This document shows positions 29,008-34,037 of a stretch of 34,037 bases of DNA, piece by piece. Below the pieces are notes generated by a model. That model saw nothing but the letters and a program-made list of their open reading frames with translations. It was not told the origin of the DNA and made no database searches. Each line of letters opens with the position of its first letter. Position 1 is the stretch's first letter. Origin of the DNA: a virus; IMG/VR virus record IMGVR_UViG_3300025118_000072, positions 1-34,037 of that record, one strand, 5' to 3'. The position numbers and the translations under genes were made by a program.

Positions 29008-29043
29008 GTTTTCTCTCTCCTATGGTCTCAATTTAACTAGTAT

Positions 29044-29051
29044 TATTTAGA
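29044..29051 (-). promoter_or_regulatory. Variant late promoter before gp18
   Basis: TCTAAATA, same variant as before gp67, 37 nt upstream of gp18, in an 80-nt intergenic gap with no other feature seen. Confidence 0.45.
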
Positions 29052-29086
29052 AATCTGACTGTTTTAAGGGGGTAAACATGACGAAA

Positions 29087-29317
29087 CTACCAGTCTGGAT
29101 ACTCCCATCGAGACTTTGGAGACTTATCTTTTCTCTTTTCCCTAACATATACTATAAAACATTCTTTACAGACATAAGAATATGATGATGGAACTGGACC
29201 CCTATCCTTTCTTGTTCTGTAAAATTCATCGACAAGGTTCTTGATATCACCACAACTCTTACATTTCCTATCAGTAAGAAGAAGATGATTTAGTTCAATC
29301 TGTTCATCAAAATCCAT
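29087..29317 (-). CDS. 76-aa zinc-finger protein next to terminase
   Basis: A small basic protein with two CxxC knuckles: C19/C22 in RKCKSCGD and C50/C53 in YVCKECF, separated by EFYRTRKDRG. This spacing is that of a treble-clef zinc finger, like the metal-binding half of endonuclease VII/HNH proteins, but no catalytic histidine follows. The ATG at 29317 overlaps the gp17 stop (TGATG); the TTG further up is rejected. Coupling to the terminase suggests a part in packaging or DNA-end handling; unproven. Confidence 0.75.
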   Translation of the reverse strand: MDFDEQIELNHLLLTDRKCKSCGDIKNLVDEFYRTRKDRGPVPSSYSYVCKECFIVYVREKRKDKSPKSRWEYPDW

Positions 29318-30981
29318 CAATAGTTCCAGAGAGTCCAACCACCAGCATTAGCACCATACTCATCGTAAGGATTTGCTTTACTCCAAACCTCTCCTTCAGT
29401 ATCTACAATTACATCATCATCTACACCATTCACGACAAAACCAAAAGGTGCCATGTCTTGTTCAATCTGGTTCTTCTGATCCTCATACAATCTTTTACGA
29501 ACATCCTGATCAGTCAGTTCTTTGAAGTAGTCCTGTGCAACCAACCAAGCGTAGATAACCAGACACATGGCCAAGTCATCATTACAACCCTCTTCTGCTT
29601 CAAAGGAATTATTCTTCTGGATAAAGGTAGTCAGTTCAGATATGATTTCATAATCATTGAACGTAACTTTATCACCCTCAATCATTGACTTAAGATTAAG
29701 TGACCCTACCTTCTTAACAGTCTTTGACATCTTGACACCTAATTGTGTCTTTGTTCCAGAGAACCCTTGTCCAACCACCTGACCTGCTCTACCTCTCATA
29801 GCACACATCAATAGGTTTTGATACTCTAGGTCATATTGTAGGATAGATGCAACCTGATCACCAACATCATTGACCTCACATAAGACAAAGGCGTTGTTGT
29901 ATTGTTTGACAACCTCCCAGATGACATTGGGGAACAGCATCGGTTTAATTTCATTATTCCTATACTTGGCTACAATCTTATGTGGGAATGTTGTAATATC
30001 TGCAACGATAAACGCCGAGTAGTCATTACCTACACCACGTGCAACGTCAACCGTACAAACATAGTCGTGTTCTTTCTCTGGTGGGACATATACATCTAAT
30101 CCTGCATTACGTTTAAATGGGTTGTCATACACCATAGACTTTAACTTACTAGGTGCAATCAATGTATCAACGGACCCTAAGAACTCACACTCAAACTCAA
30201 TTTTGAACTGTTGGTCAGACGTGTTTGCAATTGTCTGCTCTTTCCATACATCATCCCTACCAGGTACCTCAGACCAATGAACCTCTGTAGGAATATATTC
30301 GTTTTTATTTCTTTCAGCATCATGCCACATACGGTAGAAGTGGTTCATACCGTGTGGCGTGGAGACGATAATTACTTTCGTCGATTGGCCAGATGTAATA
30401 GTAGGATAAACAGATGCAAAGAAGGCATCAGCGATGTGATTAGGGACGAAGGCGAATTCATCGAGGAAGAGGATATTGAAGGACATACCTCGGACAGCAC
30501 TTGCAGATGTAGAAGCAGCCAGAATCTTTGATCCATTTTCTAATTCGATATTACCTTTATTCCATACTAAAACACCCTGTTGCATCCACTTGGGCAAGTT
30601 CTCGTATGCTGTTGCAAGTCTTGCAAGAAGTTCTCTAGCCGTTGTAGCCTTGTTAGCCAGAATACCAATATTTACACTATCATTAAAGATTGCATAATGT
30701 AAGAGATACGATACACATGTGGTAGATTTACCAGTTTGTCTAGGCATCTTACAGATATTGAATCTGTTTTTATGGAACCTTTCAATAAGCTTCTCTTGAA
30801 AATCATATGTCTTGAAAGGTTGTAGACCATGATCCAGAGTCACAATCTGAACATAGTTACGTGCAAAATATATCGGATCTTCCTTACACTTAATATATTC
30901 CTCAATCTGTTCCTTAGTGAACTGGATTGGAGTATTTGCCCGTTTTAGAAGCGGGTTACCCAAATAAACATCATTACTCAT
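29317..30981 (-). CDS. 17: Terminase large subunit (T4 gp17)
   Basis: A 554-residue packaging motor (T4 gp17 is 610). ATPase domain: Walker A is PRQTGKS at residues 80-86 (the variant form usual in terminases), Walker B and catalytic glutamate LFLDE at 171-175, and coupling motif VSTPHG. Nuclease domain: TVDVARGVGNDYSAF, CEVNDVGDQV and GCNDDLAMCL supply the three acidic metal-binding groups of the RNase H fold. It cuts and pumps DNA through portal gp20. It starts only 8 nt after the preceding structural gene and has no obvious late promoter of its own. Confidence 0.97.
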   Translation of the reverse strand: MSNDVYLGNPLLKRANTPIQFTKEQIEEYIKCKEDPIYFARNYVQIVTLDHGLQPFKTYDFQEKLIERFHKNRFNICKMPRQTGKSTTCVSYLLHYAIFNDSVNIGILANKATTARELLARLATAYENLPKWMQQGVLVWNKGNIELENGSKILAASTSASAVRGMSFNILFLDEFAFVPNHIADAFFASVYPTITSGQSTKVIIVSTPHGMNHFYRMWHDAERNKNEYIPTEVHWSEVPGRDDVWKEQTIANTSDQQFKIEFECEFLGSVDTLIAPSKLKSMVYDNPFKRNAGLDVYVPPEKEHDYVCTVDVARGVGNDYSAFIVADITTFPHKIVAKYRNNEIKPMLFPNVIWEVVKQYNNAFVLCEVNDVGDQVASILQYDLEYQNLLMCAMRGRAGQVVGQGFSGTKTQLGVKMSKTVKKVGSLNLKSMIEGDKVTFNDYEIISELTTFIQKNNSFEAEEGCNDDLAMCLVIYAWLVAQDYFKELTDQDVRKRLYEDQKNQIEQDMAPFGFVVNGVDDDVIVDTEGEVWSKANPYDEYGANAGGWTLWNY

Positions 30982-30989
30982 AAATTAAA

Positions 30990-32246
30990 TTAATTAGAAG
31001 TTGAGGCGATACCAACATCTCCGCCACTGAAGAAGTTATCATGAACCTCCGTAAGGTTGAACTTATACTTCTTACCGCTTCTCATATTTATTAGGAAGAG
31101 GTCATCTTCACCCTCTTGAATTGTGTACTGATCCTCCTTCATATCCAACTTGATCTTATTGACCTTAGAGGTCAGTCGTCTATCAATCTCTGTTACCAGG
31201 TTCTTGATGGTATAGACAGAGTGATCTACTCTCTTGATATCCGCATCATAATCCTTTATCTCCGGAAGAGCAATGATCTGCTCTTTGAGAATATCGTAGA
31301 ACTTATTCAGCTGATCGTATTTCTTATCTCCACTCTTAATCGTATCAGTGATAGACTCCTTCAGTTGTGAGTATTGTTTATCGAGCTGTTTTTGAAGTTC
31401 TACGTCATCTTTCTGGTATGCCGTGTTAATGTTCCAGATTCTAAGAGAAGCTTCCTTGAGTTCTTTGTAAATCTTATCTTTGAACTCAACAACATTAGAG
31501 GTGATTTCCTCTTTAGCTTCGGTAAGTTCTTTCTGAGTCTCGTCAATCTTTTTATTTAAATTGACCTTATCAACCTTATCTTCAAATGTAACAGTCTCCA
31601 TGGACTCAACAATGTCAGAGACTTCCATCTCCAACTTACCTTTAACGGTAGCAAGACTAGAGGTAACACTGTCAAAGTTATCATCAATATTACTAAAGGT
31701 AGATCTAATCCAACTATGATCTACATTGGCTCTATCTCTTACATCAAGGACTGTCTCAGTCAGCTCCTTATATTGCTCACCATAGTCAAATTCTCTCTTT
31801 GCCGCTTCTTGTAACTCTCTGATTTCCTCATCATAATATTTTACTTCTGGAACAGAAGGGATACTGTTACGGATATTATTCAGTTCTTCTCTTAATACAT
31901 CCTTATCGTATCCATTAGACTCCATGAGAACAGTCTTCTCAGTCTTGGATTCTTCTACATCATTCTTAAGTTGTTCAATCAGTTTAACGATGTCATATAA
32001 CTCTTGATCGTATGACTTTACCTCAGGGATACTATTTCTTACACTCTCAATCAAACTTACAATAAGGGTTGTGTTATCAGGTTGCTCTCTTATAACCTGA
32101 GTAATACTTTCTTCAGCAATATTATCTTCTTTTTTCTCTACAATAGATTCTTGGACAGGTAAAGCACCCTCAGTAAAAATTTCTACAGAGGGTAAATTAG
32201 ACTTATCTTCAATAAAATCATTTATAGAGGGAAGTTCTTCCGACAT
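30990..32246 (-). CDS. Long coiled-coil putative structural protein with PE[VI]KxYD repeats
   Basis: A 418-residue acidic protein, mostly coiled coil from residue 60 to 370. The motif IPEVKSYD (73-80), VPEVKYYD (132-139) and LPEIKDYD (327-334) recurs, each time preceded by a helix and followed by charged heptads. The C-terminal 40 residues (DLFLINMRSGKKYKFNLTEV) form a small beta element. It is headed by a late promoter that overlaps the end of the preceding gene. Likely a virion or assembly (tape-like or fibre-like) protein; I recognise no named family. Confidence 0.75.
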   Translation of the reverse strand: MSEELPSINDFIEDKSNLPSVEIFTEGALPVQESIVEKKEDNIAEESITQVIREQPDNTTLIVSLIESVRNSIPEVKSYDQELYDIVKLIEQLKNDVEESKTEKTVLMESNGYDKDVLREELNNIRNSIPSVPEVKYYDEEIRELQEAAKREFDYGEQYKELTETVLDVRDRANVDHSWIRSTFSNIDDNFDSVTSSLATVKGKLEMEVSDIVESMETVTFEDKVDKVNLNKKIDETQKELTEAKEEITSNVVEFKDKIYKELKEASLRIWNINTAYQKDDVELQKQLDKQYSQLKESITDTIKSGDKKYDQLNKFYDILKEQIIALPEIKDYDADIKRVDHSVYTIKNLVTEIDRRLTSKVNKIKLDMKEDQYTIQEGEDDLFLINMRSGKKYKFNLTEVHDNFFSGGDVGIASTSN

Positions 32247-32263
32247 TATAATCAGGTTTTTTA

Positions 32264-33031
32264 TTATTTATCTGGGCTTAACACTTCCCCATTCTCTTGA
32301 ATTTCAGTCCCCTCCTGAACACCCATATACAACATAGGCTCACTTGGATTATAAGGAGCTTGATCGAATCTTTGGATCTTAGCACCAGGATAGATCTTAT
32401 CAAGAGCAAATTGTGCTTCCTTTCTAGATGGTCTCTTGACCTCAGGGAAGAATAGTTTGATGATCATATACTTACCAAGCCATACAAATCCAACGATGTA
32501 GATATTACCGTTCTGGGTTACTCTTGCTCTCTCTTCTTCTACATATTCAACATCTTCCTTCTTCAAACGACTCTTACGATAAGCAAGTTCATTCTTCTCA
32601 GCACTACCCAGTTTAGGAGTATGCTCTGGTTTTTCACCTGGTTTGGTGGGTTCCTGACCCACTACCCCACGTCTTGTATATGATGCAGGACCATGCTTCT
32701 CATCACCAGAGATACGCTTACCAGCATCAGAACGACCGGCTTGATAATCTTTCTCAGACTGACCATGACGACCTTTGTGGAGTTCGGCCAGAACTCTTTC
32801 TCTTTCAAAGATTGTTTCCTCTTTTTTCAATTCACTTTGCTTATCAAGCAATCTTTTTCTAGCAGCATCCTGCTCCTTCGTTGGGATAGCTGTTACAGCA
32901 CCAAGTCTCTCTGCTGGTTTGCCAGGAACCGCAGATTCACACTTAACCTTCTTCTCAGAAAGTATTTTTACATCCAATCCAGCAGCAGTGATTGCCTTTA
33001 TTTGAGCTGCACTAAAGTTATTCCCTTGCAT
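32264..33031 (-). CDS. Putative virion structural protein, 255 aa
   Basis: Starts MQGNNFSAAQIKAITAAGLD. Residues 45-150 are very charged and low complexity (KEQDAARKRLLDKQSELKKE; GRHGQSEKDYQAGRSDAGKR), while 165-235 look folded: GNIYIVGFVWLGKYMIIKLF followed by KRPSRKEAQFALDKIYPGAK. The hydrophobic part is a beta hairpin rather than a membrane span. Late promoters before it and after it suggest a virion role. Not a recognised T4 protein; it could be specific to marine phages. Confidence 0.68.
   Translation of the reverse strand: MQGNNFSAAQIKAITAAGLDVKILSEKKVKCESAVPGKPAERLGAVTAIPTKEQDAARKRLLDKQSELKKEETIFERERVLAELHKGRHGQSEKDYQAGRSDAGKRISGDEKHGPASYTRRGVVGQEPTKPGEKPEHTPKLGSAEKNELAYRKSRLKKEDVEYVEEERARVTQNGNIYIVGFVWLGKYMIIKLFFPEVKRPSRKEAQFALDKIYPGAKIQRFDQAPYNPSEPMLYMGVQEGTEIQENGEVLSPDK
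32265..32272 (-). promoter_or_regulatory. Late promoter before the coiled-coil gene
   Basis: GATAAATA (7/8), 19 nt upstream. It is formed by the last codons and stop (GAT AAA TAA) of the preceding gene. Confidence 0.55.
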
Positions 33032-33053
33032 GGATATAAAGAGTTCTTTTACT

Positions 33054-33061
33054 TATTTATA
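33054..33061 (-). promoter_or_regulatory. Late promoter before the 255-aa gene
   Basis: TATAAATA, exact, beginning immediately after the TAA stop of the fibre-like gene, 23 nt upstream of the ATG at 33031. Confidence 0.78.
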
Positions 33062-34037
33062 TTATAATCCTACAACACTGTAAGTATCGAGTTCAAAGGC
33101 GAGTGTCTTCCAACCACCACCTAGGTAGAGCTGGACTTTCTGATCTGATGTGTTGAATATCATTGCACCATTAGTGAATGATATGGTATCTCTTTGTGCA
33201 GTTGTCAGTGTAGGTGGATAGAACTCTGACGTGGCTGTAATGATACCAGCCGTGATGGTACTTGAACTTACATTTTCAGTACCACCAGCACCAGCATTGA
33301 TACCTGTTAGGGATGAACCATCACCATAAAATTTTGTTGCTTGTACTGATGTGGCACCAGTTACAATACCGAGTGTAGAAATACCTGATACGACTAAGGT
33401 ATTGGTAGATACATTTGAGGTGTTAGCAAGACCGGTAATAGTAACTTGACCTTGACCTGAATTGACTGAGATATTAGAACCGGCTATGATGTTTGTGACA
33501 ATACCTGTCATCCCACTACCATCACCTAATAATGTGGTGGCTGTGACAACACCGGCAGTTACGTTTCCATCAAAACCTAAAGAAGTAACAATTCCGAGAG
33601 AAACAATTCCCTTACGAGCCGTTATTATACCAACCGAATCAATATTAGTTACATCTTCATAAGTTACGGTTCCACCGATAGTTACATTTCCAGAAAAGGT
33701 TGCATTACCACCGTTCAGTTGTCCTATAAAAGTAGATACTCCAATAACATTCAGAGTATTGGTAGATACATTATGAGTATTTGCAATACCTGTAAGATTA
33801 GAACCATCACCACTGAATGATGTTGCAGTAAGAACTCCAGTTACTACATCTGTAATGAAACCAGCACCATTTACTAATTGATTAGTATTAGTGAAAGATG
33901 TTGTAATGAAACCAGCACCATTTGTTAGTTCATTATTGTTGGTTGGTATTGTAGGTGTATTGGTAAAATTATTATAATCTAAGTAATGTGATGCAGCTTG
34001 ACTGTTCAACTGAATTGAATTGGTTGCAGTATCTGCA
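33062..34037 (-). CDS. Repetitive tail-fibre-like protein, C-terminal part (cut by window edge)
   Basis: The frame is open to the right edge, so the N-terminus is missing; 324 residues are visible. It is built from short repeats: ELTNGAGFIT/QLVNGAGFIT, FSGDGSNLTGI / LLGDGSGMTGI / FYGDGSSLTGI, and VSTNTLNVIGVST / VSTNTLVVSGIST. These Gly/Thr/Asn-rich beta repeats are typical of fibre or other adhesive virion proteins of marine phages. The C-terminal cap (TTAQRDTISFTNGAMIFNTS, then LGGGWKTLAF) is a common end of such proteins. Probably involved in host contact, by family resemblance. Confidence 0.82.
   Translation of the reverse strand, partial: ADTATNSIQLNSQAASHYLDYNNFTNTPTIPTNNNELTNGAGFITTSFTNTNQLVNGAGFITDVVTGVLTATSFSGDGSNLTGIANTHNVSTNTLNVIGVSTFIGQLNGGNATFSGNVTIGGTVTYEDVTNIDSVGIITARKGIVSLGIVTSLGFDGNVTAGVVTATTLLGDGSGMTGIVTNIIAGSNISVNSGQGQVTITGLANTSNVSTNTLVVSGISTLGIVTGATSVQATKFYGDGSSLTGINAGAGGTENVSSSTITAGIITATSEFYPPTLTTAQRDTISFTNGAMIFNTSDQKVQLYLGGGWKTLAFELDTYSVVGL
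33852..33923. repeat. 21-bp direct repeat in the fibre-like gene
   Basis: GTAATGAAACCAGCACCATT plus one T occurs at 33852-33872 and 33903-33923, period 51 nt = 17 codons, coding for the repeated NGAGFIT units. Confidence 0.75.

Overview
The window is one block of a T4-like cyanophage genome, that is, a tailed phage of marine Synechococcus or Prochlorococcus. Every supported gene lies on the minus strand, so transcription runs from right to left. The T4 core is easy to recognise: RB69/T4-type DNA polymerase gp43, clamp gp45, clamp loader gp44/gp62, RegA, recombination proteins gp46/gp47/UvsX/UvsY/UvsW, late sigma gp55, and the head and tail genes gp17-gp23 in T4 order. The cyanophage assignment rests on hsp20, the AAA 'CobS'-type ATPase with its zincin-vWA partner, a DUF3110-like protein (a cyanobacterial family), the 2OG-Fe(II) oxygenase and the DUF3310-type protein. 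Host identity is inferred from this gene content only.

Right part (about 18.8-34.0 kb), late virion region. In transcription order it holds a truncated repetitive tail-fibre-like protein, two putative structural proteins, large terminase gp17 with a small zinc-finger protein, sheath gp18, tube gp19, portal gp20, core gp67, a beta-rich unknown, protease gp21, scaffold gp22, major capsid gp23, a 17-codon mini-ORF, a second tube-fold protein, UvsY and a 61-aa unknown. Many genes here are preceded by a TATAAATA-like octamer 19-38 nt upstream of the start, matching the T4 gp55-dependent late promoter. Several of these octamers are built out of the stop codon of the preceding gene.

Middle part (about 12.6-18.8 kb), recombination and late switch: UvsW helicase, a 48-aa protein, an Sm-like small protein, sigma gp55 (behind a near-consensus sigma70 promoter), nuclease gp47, DUF3110-like protein, gp46 and two tiny proteins.

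Left part (1-12.6 kb), replication: the zincin-vWA/AAA pair, DUF3310-type protein, clamp gp45, unknown, membrane protein, 2OG oxygenase, gp44, small membrane protein, Sm-like protein, unknown, gp62, RegA, small acidic/proline ORF, Hsp20, two more Sm-like proteins, gp43, a 56-aa protein and the start of UvsX. Intrinsic terminators separate these units, and TATAAT elements sit just downstream of several of them. Most neighbours overlap as ATGA, TGATG or TAATG, suggesting translational coupling.

The least explained items are a four-member family of small Sm-like-barrel proteins scattered among the replication genes, the AAA plus zincin-vWA module inserted between gp46 and gp45, a promoter whose -35 lies inside a terminator hairpin, and several overlooked micro-ORFs. 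No tRNA, CRISPR, insertion sequence or plus-strand gene is supported.
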